From contig CAJUBR010000049.1 in the NCBI GenBank assembly GCA_910584695.1, positions 1 to 21,236 on the forward strand: a DNA stretch of 21,236 nucleotides. Direction: 5' to 3'. A model generated the notes under the pieces. It saw only the letters and a program-made list of their open reading frames with translations, made no database searches and was not told where the DNA came from. This DNA is from an uncultured Lachnospiraceae bacterium (GTDB lineage: Bacteria > Bacillota > Clostridia > Lachnospirales > Lachnospiraceae). The position numbers and the translations under genes were made by a program. Of the stretch, positions 14,280-21,236 are shown piece after piece (position 1 is the first letter of the stretch; each line of letters starts with the position of its first letter).

Positions 14280-15534
14280 ATATATAGCGGTTTCTTATAC
14301 TGTGTTTCTGCTTGGAATCATGGCAGTGATCTATATGGTATGCCAGAGGGAGAGTACAGTATCCATAGATATGGTGCATTATAATGCACAGTTAAAGCAG
14401 ATAGAGACTGGATTATCAAAAGCAGAGGAAAAAGAGGAGTTAGAAAACAGGTTTGATTGTGAAATTCTTTATCTCACAGATCAGGATTATGGAATCAGGT
14501 TAAATGAGTCCTTAAAGGCACAGGCAGTCATTCTGGATTTGAAGGACCAGGAAGAGATTGTGGGAAAGGCTGTCTGGCGTGAAGGAGAAAATCTTTATAA
14601 AAACCTGAGTTATCATTTAATGATAAAATTGGAAATACTCTGTGGTGTGATGCTGCTTGCGGGACTCGCATTCTGTTTTCTTTTTTATGTGCATTTTATG
14701 GCACCCTTCCGGCGGCTTCAGCGATTTTCGGGAGAGATTGCAAAAGGGAATTTTGATATGCCGCTGCCGATGAACCGGAATAATTTTTTTGGAGCATTTA
14801 CGGAAAGCTTTGACCTGCTGAGAGAAGAACTGAAACGGGCCAAGGAGAGTGAATATCAGGCAAACCGGAGTAAAAAGGAACTGATGGCAGAATTGTCCCA
14901 TGATATCAAAACACCTCTTTCCACAATCAAGGCGACCTGTGAGGTATTGCTGCTAAAAGAGGAAAACCGGGATATAAGGAATGGTGATATCATAGAGAAG
15001 ATTAACATTATTGCAGCAAAGGCAGACGTAATGGATGCACTGGTGGAAAATCTGTTTCAGGCAGCGATGGAGGAGCTGGAGGTTTTGAAGGTGGAACCAT
15101 CGGAGGAAAGCAGTTTGCAGATCAGGCAGATATTAGATGAACTGAGATTTTACAGTAGCATCAAAATGGAAGGTGAAATAGCAGAGTGCCTGGTCTATAT
15201 GGATAAATTAAGGTTATCCCAGGTGCTGGATAACGTGGTGAGCAATTCCAACAAATATGCAGGAACGGAAATCCAGGTTTCTTTTGTGGAAGAGGCAGAG
15301 GGAATCTTAATCCGGCTTCGGGATTATGGAAAAGGAATGCCGGAAGAGGAATTGTCGCGTGTGACGAAAAAATATTACAGAGGGAGTAATACAAAGGGAA
15401 AAACAGGCTCCGGACTGGGTCTTTATCTTGCCAACATGTTTATGGAACGGATGCACGGGGGCATGGAGTGCGGGAATGTAAATGGCAACGGGGAGACTGG
15501 ATTTTTGGTGGTATTATTCTTAAAAAAGGTGTAG
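14269..15534 (+). CDS. Sensor histidine kinase (HAMP type)
   Basis: This 421-residue membrane kinase is the partner of the OmpR-type regulator. The first transmembrane helix is at about 7-25, an extracytoplasmic domain of about 95 residues follows, and the second helix is at about 122-145. Next come a HAMP-like linker (RRLQRFSGEIAKGNFDM), the H-box ELSHDIKTPLSTI with H211, the N-box DNVVSNSNKYAG, and the ATP lids DYGKGMP and GSGLGLYLANMF. ATG 14269 is chosen because TGGAGA lies 6 bases upstream; the TTG at 14263 is less likely. The sizeable external loop differs from BceS-type intramembrane sensors and suggests it senses a ligand directly. What it senses is unknown. Confidence 0.93.
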   Translation: MKIRYIAVSYTVFLLGIMAVIYMVCQRESTVSIDMVHYNAQLKQIETGLSKAEEKEELENRFDCEILYLTDQDYGIRLNESLKAQAVILDLKDQEEIVGKAVWREGENLYKNLSYHLMIKLEILCGVMLLAGLAFCFLFYVHFMAPFRRLQRFSGEIAKGNFDMPLPMNRNNFFGAFTESFDLLREELKRAKESEYQANRSKKELMAELSHDIKTPLSTIKATCEVLLLKEENRDIRNGDIIEKINIIAAKADVMDALVENLFQAAMEELEVLKVEPSEESSLQIRQILDELRFYSSIKMEGEIAECLVYMDKLRLSQVLDNVVSNSNKYAGTEIQVSFVEEAEGILIRLRDYGKGMPEEELSRVTKKYYRGSNTKGKTGSGLGLYLANMFMERMHGGMECGNVNGNGETGFLVVLFLKKV

Positions 15535-15665
15535 AGGTTTTATCTTCTTTATCTGTTAAAGATTTTATGGTATGCTGTAAAGAGTAAAGATTAGGTCGTT
15601 GAATAGTTTGATTCAGAATAATTGTTTCAGATACAAGGAAGATATTCAGAGTTAAGGGGGTAAAT

Positions 15666-16280
15666 ATGACACTGCAAAATAAAATGGGAATTACGGATTC
15701 TGCAGAACTCGCAAGAATAGAAGAGAAAATAAGTAAAACAAAAGCGATTGCGTTATATGAAAATAATATGGTTACCTCACGTGAAATAGGAAAATTTTCG
15801 GGTCTGGCAAAAATTCATGCGTTTCTTTTTGAAGAACTGTATGATTTTGCCGGGAAGATAAGAACAGTTAATATAGCAAAGGGAAATTTTAGGTTTGTGC
15901 CGGTAATGTATTTGGAAGCAGCGTTAAAAAATATCGATGATATGCCGCAATCCACTTATGATGAAATGATTGAAAAATATGTGGAGATGAATATTGCTCA
16001 TCCATTTCGGGAAGGAAATGGAAGGAGTACTCGGATTTGGCTGGATTTCATTCTGAAAAAGGAATTAAGATTAGTAGTAGACTGGAGCAGGGTGGATAAG
16101 GAAGACTATTTATTGGCGATGGAAAGAAGTCCAATAAAAGATATTGAGCTTAAAGTTTTACTGAAAGATGCGTTGACAGATAAAATTGACAGCCGGGAAG
16201 TATATATGAAAGGAATTGATACAAGCTATCATTATGAAGGATATCACGCTTTTAGGACTGAGGATTTGCAGACTAGTTAG
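15666..16280 (+). CDS. Fic-domain AMP transferase, class III
   Basis: Fic enzymes transfer AMP (or another phospho-moiety) from a nucleotide to target protein side chains. The 204 residues hold the full catalytic motif HPFREGNGRSTR (H112-R123), matching HxFx(D/E)GNGRxxR, and a FRFVP segment (76-80) as the target-docking flap. Near the C-terminus S187-YHY-E191-G192 fits the (S/T)xxxE(G/N) autoinhibitory motif, placed as in class III proteins such as NmFic, whose length is similar. ATG 15666 follows AAGGGGG. It sits between the two-component system and its probable ABC target, 131 bases after the kinase stop. TAAAG repeats occur upstream (15557, 15578, 15585). No separate antitoxin gene is visible, as expected for this class. 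Its targets are unknown. Confidence 0.93.
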   Translation: MTLQNKMGITDSAELARIEEKISKTKAIALYENNMVTSREIGKFSGLAKIHAFLFEELYDFAGKIRTVNIAKGNFRFVPVMYLEAALKNIDDMPQSTYDEMIEKYVEMNIAHPFREGNGRSTRIWLDFILKKELRLVVDWSRVDKEDYLLAMERSPIKDIELKVLLKDALTDKIDSREVYMKGIDTSYHYEGYHAFRTEDLQTS

Positions 16281-16293
16281 GAAAATACAAACA

Positions 16294-16350
16294 TTAAGCG
16301 GATTTAAGAAATAGTTAAGGAATAGACAAGGAACAACTCAAGATTTTAGT
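16294..16350 (+). promoter_or_regulatory. TTAAG triple repeat and ABC operon promoter
   Basis: TTAAG occurs at 16294, 16304 and 16315, at spacings of 10 and 11 bases; the last two copies extend to an 11-base tandem repeat TTAAGAAATAG/TTAAGGAATAG. Helically phased direct repeats are typical of OmpR-family regulator sites. A near-consensus -35 TAGACA (16323-16328) starts three bases after the last copy, with a possible -10 TTTAGT (16345-16350) at a 16-base spacing. Control by the regulator at 13575 is inferred. Confidence 0.6.
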
Positions 16351-16365
16351 GTTTATATGGTTTAC

Positions 16366-16407
16366 AATAAGGATGTCAAAGGAAAGAATGTGACATCCTT
16401 ATTTTAT
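16366..16407 (+). terminator. Strong hairpin in the ABC operon leader
   Basis: AATAAGGATGTCA (16366-16378) and TGACATCCTTATT (16391-16403) form a perfect 13-bp stem with a 12-base loop, followed by TTAT. It may terminate transcripts coming from the fic gene. If the promoter at 16323-16350 is real, the hairpin would lie at the very start of the ABC mRNA and could act as an attenuator or a stabilising 5' hairpin. Confidence 0.7.
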
Positions 16408-16453
16408 ACGAAAACTTATCTAACTAACACTAAAATGATGGGAGGAAAAAGAG

Positions 16454-17209
16454 ATGGCAGCAATTTTAACGGCAAAGGATCTATGCAAGACATTTTCCAA
16501 CGGAAGTGTCCAGCAGCATGTATTAAAAAATTTAAATTTATCCATAGAACAGGGGGATTTTACCGTGGTGATGGGAAGCTCGGGTTCGGGAAAGAGTACA
16601 TTACTCTATGCGCTTTCCGGCATGGATCGCCCAACGCTTGGAACCATAAGGTATCACGACGAGGAAGTTTCCGGATATTCCAATGATAAGCTGGCGGTTT
16701 TCCGCAGGAATCATTGTGGATTTGTATTCCAGCAGAATTACTTAAATGATACGATGAGTGTTCTGGATAACGTTATGGTGAGCGGTTTGTTAGTGACGAA
16801 AAACAGAAAAGAACTGGTCAGGCGGGCAAAGGAGAAGCTTTTGGAAGTGGGACTGTCGGAAGCATCTTTTGCCAAGTTCCCGGGTCAGTTATCCGGCGGG
16901 GAACAGCAGCGGACGGCGTTGGTCAGGGGGATCATTAACCAGCCGGAAATCCTGTTCGCAGATGAACCCACAGGAGCATTAAATTCTGAAAATACGGAAC
17001 GGATTTTGAAGATACTGACAGGGTTTCATGAGAACGGGCAGACCATTGTCATGGTTACTCACGATATGAAGTGTGCAAGGCGGGGAAATCGGATTCTCTA
17101 TCTGAAGGACGGAACGATTACCGGAGAGCTTTTACTCGGAACTTATGTAAGCGGGAATCAGGAGCGTCATGAAAAGCTCCGCTCATTTTTGCAGGAAATG
17201 GGGTGGTAG
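16454..17209 (+). CDS. ABC exporter ATPase (BceA/MacB/LolD type)
   Basis: This 251-residue ATPase powers the adjacent FtsX-type permease. Visible motifs are Walker A GSSGSGKST (41-49), Q-loop QQN at 93-95, signature LSGGEQQR (146-153), Walker B ILFADE (166-171) with the usual PTGAL extension, and switch H203 in VTHD. ATG 16454 has GGGAGG 8 bases upstream. The stop overlaps the region just before the permease start, so the two are coupled. In BceAB-like systems the pair confers resistance to cell-wall-directed peptides and works with a neighbouring two-component system, which is the arrangement here. MacB-type transport or lipoprotein release are alternatives. Confidence 0.95.
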   Translation: MAAILTAKDLCKTFSNGSVQQHVLKNLNLSIEQGDFTVVMGSSGSGKSTLLYALSGMDRPTLGTIRYHDEEVSGYSNDKLAVFRRNHCGFVFQQNYLNDTMSVLDNVMVSGLLVTKNRKELVRRAKEKLLEVGLSEASFAKFPGQLSGGEQQRTALVRGIINQPEILFADEPTGALNSENTERILKILTGFHENGQTIVMVTHDMKCARRGNRILYLKDGTITGELLLGTYVSGNQERHEKLRSFLQEMGW

Positions 17210-17211
17210 GG

Positions 17212-19560
17212 ATGTATCCGCTTTATTTTATCTCAAAGCACAATATGAAGAAAAAGAAGGGGAATATTGCAGTGATTCTCTTCTTAATTGCACTTGCAGT
17301 TTTGCTGCTTTATGTGAGTATATCCCTGCTTACCAGTACGGGAAAGGTATTAGACACGATTCATGAGGAAGTAAATGCGGCAGACTGGTTTGCGATTTCC
17401 CCGGAAGAAAACGACCAAAAAATGATGAAAATCCTGGAAACGCAGGAAGAGCTGGAAACTGTTGAAAAGAATGCGTGCTTGTTTTTCCCAGGTGCCAGCT
17501 ACAAAAAGAAAGGGGAAAAAGAAGAGGACAGCATGCCTTTTCTTCTGGAACGGGTAGAGGACGAGAGAACAATCGGGCAGATACCGGACAATTTGACGAA
17601 GGAGACAGAGGATGATTCTATTTTATTGCCCTATTATATGAAAGCGGGTCACAGATTTCAAACAGGTGATACCTTACTGCTTTATTTAGGTGACATGGAA
17701 TATGCATTTACGGTAAAAGGTTTTATAGAGGACCCGCTCTTTGCAACCGTAATGAATGTGTCAACGAATAAATGCTATATTTCAAAGAAGCGTTATGAAG
17801 AAATTTTAGATGACAGCCCTGCGGCACAGAACCCGCAGTATGTGTATCACAAGGTCAGATTAAAGCCAGGCGAGGATTCCGTTGCATTTGATGAAATCAT
17901 GACGGCACGTTTTAATGAGAACTCCTTGAAGAAGGGGCTTGCGGCAACCTCCTGGGAAGCAATGCGGGGAGGCGATATGATGCTTTCCAGTATCGTCATG
18001 GGAATCATCCTTGTCTTTTCCCTGCTGTTGATACTGATTGCCCTTATTATCGTGCAATTTAGTATCCACCAGTTTGTAGAGGAAAATATGAAAAATATCG
18101 GTATTTTGCAGGCATCCGGTTATACGGGAAGGCAGTTGAAATGGGCAGGTGTTCTGGAAATGATGGAGGTGGCACTGGCTGGTACTTTGATCGGGCTTAC
18201 TGCGGGAGGAGTGCTTACCATGCCGATTGGAAACATACAAAGCAGTATTATCGGTCTTTCCTGGAATCAGCCTTTTGACTGGCAGGCAGCATCACTGGCA
18301 GTGGTTGTAATTTTCGTAATGGTATTCCTGGTGTCTTTGTCTGCCAGCAGACCTTATGGAAAAATCAGTGTATTGCAGGCACTAAGAGGCGGCTTGGCCA
18401 CCCATAGCTTCCGTAAAAATCCTCTGCCTCTGGAAAGAGCACATCTTCCTGTCACTACGGTACTGGGAATAAAAAGTATCCTGTATGCAAAGGGAAAAAG
18501 TGTAGCCGTCTGTATGATCGTTGCAGTGATGGGATTTACCATGGCAGTCAGCTTCGGCATGCTGCAAAATTTTGTTTTGGACACCACCACGCTGCTGAAG
18601 CTTACCGGAATTGATGTAGGTACTGCAAATGCAAATGGAACAGACTTAGAACGGATTGGGGAAGAACTGATAAAACATCCCGAGATTGAAAAAATATTAT
18701 ATGAAGCAAATGCGAATATCACGATCAGCCATGGTGACAAAGAGACGAGCCAGACCTGTGATATCTGGAGCGAACCGGATCAATTGGAAAATGAAATCGT
18801 TGTAGAGGGCCGCCTGCCACAGTATGAGAATGAAATTGTATTAACGACTATGATCAGTAAAAGAGTCGGAGCAGGTGTTGGAGATGTGGTATATGTAAAA
18901 GGGGAAGGTGAAAGAAAGGAATACATTGTATGTGGAATTGATCAGAAAATCAATAATATGGGATTAAAAACCATGATGAATTTTGACGGTGCGGACCGGA
19001 TGAACGGTAAGGTGGAACCCAGTGGTATTTATGTATATACAAAAGAGGGGTATACCTATGAAGATATCGAAAACTATTTCAGTGATTATACGGATATCGA
19101 GTTTTCTGACGGTAGAAAGTCAGTAGAGACAATCTTAGCTCCGGTTTCTTCGGGAATTGAGATGCTCTGCATTGTGTTTGGCAGTATCACGATTTTTGTT
19201 ATCATTTTGGTCGTACTTTTACTGGTGAAGACTAAACTGTTGAGGGAGAGAAGAACATACGGGATTCATAAGGCGCTGGGTTTTACTACCGGACAGCTGA
19301 TGTTTTCCACAATGATGGCCGATATTCCTATCATCGTTCTGGGAGCGGCAGCGGGAACAGCGGCGGCGCATCTGATGGCGGATTCCATTGTGGCACTTTG
19401 TCTGTCCTTTTGTGGAATCAGAAAGGGAAATGTGTATATGAATCCTTTATTTGATCTTCTGACCGTGCTGGGGATTACCGTAACGGCAGTTTTCGCAGAG
19501 AGCATCGCTTCTTTAAAGATTCGGAAAATGGAGCCGGTCAAGCTGATTACAGAGGAATAA
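17212..19560 (+). CDS. ABC transporter permease with two FtsX domains
   Basis: This 782-residue membrane subunit begins with a helix at about 18-41. An extracytoplasmic domain (about 42-255) is followed by a three-helix FtsX domain (about 258-390, including IGILQASGYTGRQLKWAGV). A second helix (near 427-447) leads to another external domain, and a second FtsX domain (about 645-775, IHKALGFTTGQLMFS) closes the protein. This duplicated layout fits MacB/LolC-like permeases rather than BceB, which has a single large loop. ATG 17212 is chosen over GTG 17203; GGGTGG lies just upstream, and the start lies 2 bases after the ATPase stop. Likely substrates are antimicrobial peptides or lipids, inferred from context. 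A terminator follows. Confidence 0.93.
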   Translation: MYPLYFISKHNMKKKKGNIAVILFLIALAVLLLYVSISLLTSTGKVLDTIHEEVNAADWFAISPEENDQKMMKILETQEELETVEKNACLFFPGASYKKKGEKEEDSMPFLLERVEDERTIGQIPDNLTKETEDDSILLPYYMKAGHRFQTGDTLLLYLGDMEYAFTVKGFIEDPLFATVMNVSTNKCYISKKRYEEILDDSPAAQNPQYVYHKVRLKPGEDSVAFDEIMTARFNENSLKKGLAATSWEAMRGGDMMLSSIVMGIILVFSLLLILIALIIVQFSIHQFVEENMKNIGILQASGYTGRQLKWAGVLEMMEVALAGTLIGLTAGGVLTMPIGNIQSSIIGLSWNQPFDWQAASLAVVVIFVMVFLVSLSASRPYGKISVLQALRGGLATHSFRKNPLPLERAHLPVTTVLGIKSILYAKGKSVAVCMIVAVMGFTMAVSFGMLQNFVLDTTTLLKLTGIDVGTANANGTDLERIGEELIKHPEIEKILYEANANITISHGDKETSQTCDIWSEPDQLENEIVVEGRLPQYENEIVLTTMISKRVGAGVGDVVYVKGEGERKEYIVCGIDQKINNMGLKTMMNFDGADRMNGKVEPSGIYVYTKEGYTYEDIENYFSDYTDIEFSDGRKSVETILAPVSSGIEMLCIVFGSITIFVIILVVLLLVKTKLLRERRTYGIHKALGFTTGQLMFSTMMADIPIIVLGAAAGTAAAHLMADSIVALCLSFCGIRKGNVYMNPLFDLLTVLGITVTAVFAESIASLKIRKMEPVKLITEE

Positions 19561-19899
19561 GAACGGAATAATAGGTCTGAAAAATTGATTTTTGCAGGGT
19601 TGTTGATTTGAAAATAGAATATAGCAGCAGGAAAGTTTTCTGGATAAAAAACAGATGCTTTCCTGTTATTTTTTTGGGAAAAAATTTGAGTGTTACTGCT
19701 TTGCTTAAATTTGAGGATAAAAAAGCATACTTATTTTTAGAACAAAGGTTTTGTTTACCCGTATATATTGAAAATACAAGGGATGATAAGAAGAAATGAA
19801 AATTACAGAATCCTTTTTATGGGACAATATATGATTTAGAATTTTAATTAAATAATAGAAATACTTAAAATAGAATTGTAAGAAAAAAGGCATTAATCG
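19561..19899 (+). other. AT-rich intergenic stretch after the ABC operon
   Basis: Apart from the terminator at 19628-19676 this stretch holds nothing recognisable. A 63-codon frame from 19608 runs straight through the terminator and has no ribosome binding site, so it is not called. The part after 19690 is very AT-rich and without repeats that I could see. Confidence 0.5.
19628..19676 (+). terminator. Intrinsic terminator of the ABC operon
   Basis: CAGGAAAG (19628-19635) pairs with CTTTCCTG (19658-19665), with an extra inner TCTG/CAGA helix, followed by a T-rich run (19666-19676). It lies 68 bases after the permease stop. Confidence 0.8.
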
Positions 19900-19931
19900 T
19901 TTAAATGTATATAAAGACATGATATAATGTC
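19900..19931 (+). promoter_or_regulatory. Promoter of the WYL regulator with palindromic -10
   Basis: TTTAAA (19900-19905) and a perfect TATAAT (19923-19928) have a 17-base spacer and a TGA extension. GACAT (19916-19920) and ATGTC (19927-19931) form an inverted repeat flanking the -10, a possible operator. Transcription would begin near 19935 and give a leader of about 160 bases. Confidence 0.65.
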
Positions 19932-20032
19932 ACTAATCAAAATCAATTAAGGATGGATAACCTGCATGAGTGTCAGCAGGCTTTATTGTAATATAATGGA
20001 GAAAATCAATTATTTAATAGGAAATTATTTCT

Positions 20033-20060
20033 AGTACGGATCATGAACGGTACTCATGAT
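20033..20060. promoter_or_regulatory. Interlocked palindromes before the WYL regulator
   Basis: AGTAC (20033-20037) pairs with GTACT (20050-20054), and ATCATGA (20040-20046) pairs with TCATGAT (20054-20060). The two repeats overlap in A-B-A'-B' order about 25 bases before the ribosome binding site. They may be an operator for autoregulation or alternative RNA hairpins. A weak CCTGC/GCAGG hairpin lies upstream at 19961-19980. Confidence 0.45.
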
Positions 20061-20094
20061 ATGACAGAGTATTGTATTGTTTAGGAGATTACTT

Positions 20095-21084
20095 ATGGCA
20101 AAAGAATCAAATCAGAAACTTAAGTTAATGCGTTTGATGCAGATTATGCTGGAACAGACTGATGATGAGCATAGTCTTACCATGAAACAGATTCTGGCAG
20201 AATTACAAAGGTACGGTATAACTGCAGAAAGAAAAAGCATTTATGCGGATATGGAAGCACTCCGTTTGTACGGAATCGATATTATTGGGGAAAAGAGAAA
20301 TAAGGCATATCATTATCATGTCGGAGCGAGGGAATTTGAACTGGCAGAGCTAAAGCTTTTAGTGGATGCCGTACAGTCATCCAAATTCATTACAGAGAAA
20401 AAATCAAAAAAACTGATTAAGAAGTTGGAAGGCTTTTTAAGCCGGTATGATGCGAAGAAACTACAGCGACAGGTATATGTATCGGGTAGAATCAAGACGA
20501 TGAATGAGAGTATCTATTACAATGTGGATTTTATTCACGAAGCGATTGCATCTAATGTAAAGATCAAGTTCCAATATTATAACTGGGATACAGATAAGAA
20601 TATGGTATTCCGGCATAATGGGGAAGATTTCTATATCAGTCCGTGGGGGCTTTTGTGGGATGACGAGAATTATTATTTGATCGGTTATGACAGTCTGGCG
20701 GGTATTATGAAACATTACAGGGTCGATAAAATGCTGAATCTGAATTTGACCACCGATAAAAGGGAGGGTCGGCAGTATTTCAGGGAATATGATATGGCAA
20801 TCTATACAAAGAAGCATTTCGGAATGTTTGACGGCAAAGAGGAACGGGTGAAGATTGCGTTTGAAAATCGTTTTGCCGGAGTTGTGATTGACCGGTTCGG
20901 GAAAGATGTAACGATGCGAAAAATTGATGAGGAACATTTCGTTGTGGTAGTAGATGTGGCAGTAAGTGAGCAGTTTTTAGGCTGGGTCTTTGCACTGGGA
21001 AGCGGGGCAAGGATTGTGGGACCGGAAAATGTGGTAGAACGGATGCGGGAGCAGATTCGGATGGAGGGGGAGATGTATGGATGA
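20095..21084 (+). CDS. WYL-domain transcriptional regulator
   Basis: This 329-residue protein has an N-terminal winged helix-turn-helix (about 8-60; MKQILAELQRYGITAERKSI) and a central WYL domain (about 145-225). In that domain FYISPWGLLWDDENYYLIGYD shows the conserved strands, and YRVDKM carries the expected arginine; the signature tripeptide is YYL rather than WYL. A C-terminal extension domain follows. WYL proteins bind ligands such as nucleic acids or nucleotides and regulate defence, DNA-repair or metabolic genes. ATG 20095 has AGGAG 7 bases upstream; the frame extends to 20077 without a site. It has its own promoter and terminator and no obvious target gene in the window, so autoregulation or a distant target is likely. 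Confidence 0.92.
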   Translation: MAKESNQKLKLMRLMQIMLEQTDDEHSLTMKQILAELQRYGITAERKSIYADMEALRLYGIDIIGEKRNKAYHYHVGAREFELAELKLLVDAVQSSKFITEKKSKKLIKKLEGFLSRYDAKKLQRQVYVSGRIKTMNESIYYNVDFIHEAIASNVKIKFQYYNWDTDKNMVFRHNGEDFYISPWGLLWDDENYYLIGYDSLAGIMKHYRVDKMLNLNLTTDKREGRQYFREYDMAIYTKKHFGMFDGKEERVKIAFENRFAGVVIDRFGKDVTMRKIDEEHFVVVVDVAVSEQFLGWVFALGSGARIVGPENVVERMREQIRMEGEMYG

Positions 21085-21134
21085 GAATTTTAGATTTGAT
21101 AAGAAGATTGAGTGGAATAGAGAGGACAAAACAA

Positions 21135-21158
21135 AAAAGACTTGAAATCAAGTCTTTT
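21135..21158. terminator. Bidirectional terminator after the WYL gene
   Basis: AAAAGACTTGA (21135-21145) and TCAAGTCTTTT (21148-21158) form a perfect 11-bp stem with A/T tails that serve both strands. It lies 50 bases after the WYL stop and would also end any minus-strand transcript entering from the right. Confidence 0.85.
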
Positions 21159-21223
21159 CACTGCACCATGCAGACCAATTGGCGATGTCGGATAAATCCT
21201 TATTTGCACTCACCTTGTAAGTT
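21159..21223 (-). pseudogene. Possible C-terminal gene fragment, minus strand
   Basis: On the minus strand a short frame reads KVSANKDLSDIANWSAWCSEKT and ends with a TGA right before the terminator hairpin. The DLSDIANWSAW pattern looks a little like a surface-layer homology repeat. An in-frame stop lies only a few codons upstream, so this is either a remnant or chance. The evidence is weak. Confidence 0.2.
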
Positions 21224-21236
21224 ATGAATTATTTAT

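Noticed and set aside
19608..19799. 63-codon frame after the ABC permease
   Set aside because: It crosses the intrinsic terminator at 19628-19676 and lacks a ribosome binding site.
1..21236. CRISPR array, tRNA, rRNA or intact insertion sequence
   Set aside because: No regular spacer-repeat pattern, cloverleaf, rRNA-like segment, transposase or paired terminal repeats were seen by eye.

Overview
The window looks like a chromosomal segment of a low-GC Gram-positive anaerobe, most likely a Lachnospiraceae-type Clostridia. The evidence is the AT-rich composition, strong AGGAG-type ribosome binding sites, sigma-A promoters with extended -10 elements, a LytTR/GHKL two-component pair, a WYL regulator, and a BceAB/MacB-type ABC exporter next to an OmpR-type two-component system. 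The species call is inference. No rRNA, tRNA, CRISPR array or intact insertion sequence was seen.

Layout. (1) 1-2703: the tail of an unidentified gene, a terminator-like hairpin containing a LexA-type GAAC-N4-GTTC box, a long repeat-rich leader, then complete uvrB and its terminator. (2) 2986-6540: an apparent four-gene operon with a LytTR response regulator, a GHKL sensor kinase, and two small uncharacterised proteins that both start MSI. (3) 6728-7242: a decayed ABC-exporter ATPase fragment. (4) 7253-11421: a TetR-family regulator divergent from a membrane-lipid operon (PlsY-like acyltransferase, UgtP/MGDG-synthase-like glycosyltransferase, cardiolipin synthase), with palindromes on the operon promoter. 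(5) 11570-13085, minus strand: a Mef/EntS-like MFS exporter preceded by a 27-codon leader ORF and mutually exclusive RNA hairpins, an apparent translational attenuator. (6) 13167-19676: a DUF1016-type nuclease remnant, an OmpR-type regulator and sensor kinase, a class III Fic protein, and an ABC ATPase plus a two-FtsX-domain permease. A triple TTAAG repeat sits upstream of the ABC genes. (7) 19900-21158: a WYL regulator with its own promoter and palindromic leader.

How the parts fit together. Regions 4-6 look like a cell-envelope and antibiotic-response neighbourhood: lipid remodelling under a TetR repressor, a drug exporter that may be controlled by ribosome stalling on its leader peptide, and an ABC exporter that the adjacent two-component system probably activates through the TTAAG array. 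The most interesting items are the MFS leader attenuator, the LytTR/GHKL operon with two unknown MSI proteins, the TetR-lipid operon with an altered PlsY, and the class III Fic protein inside a resistance-type locus.
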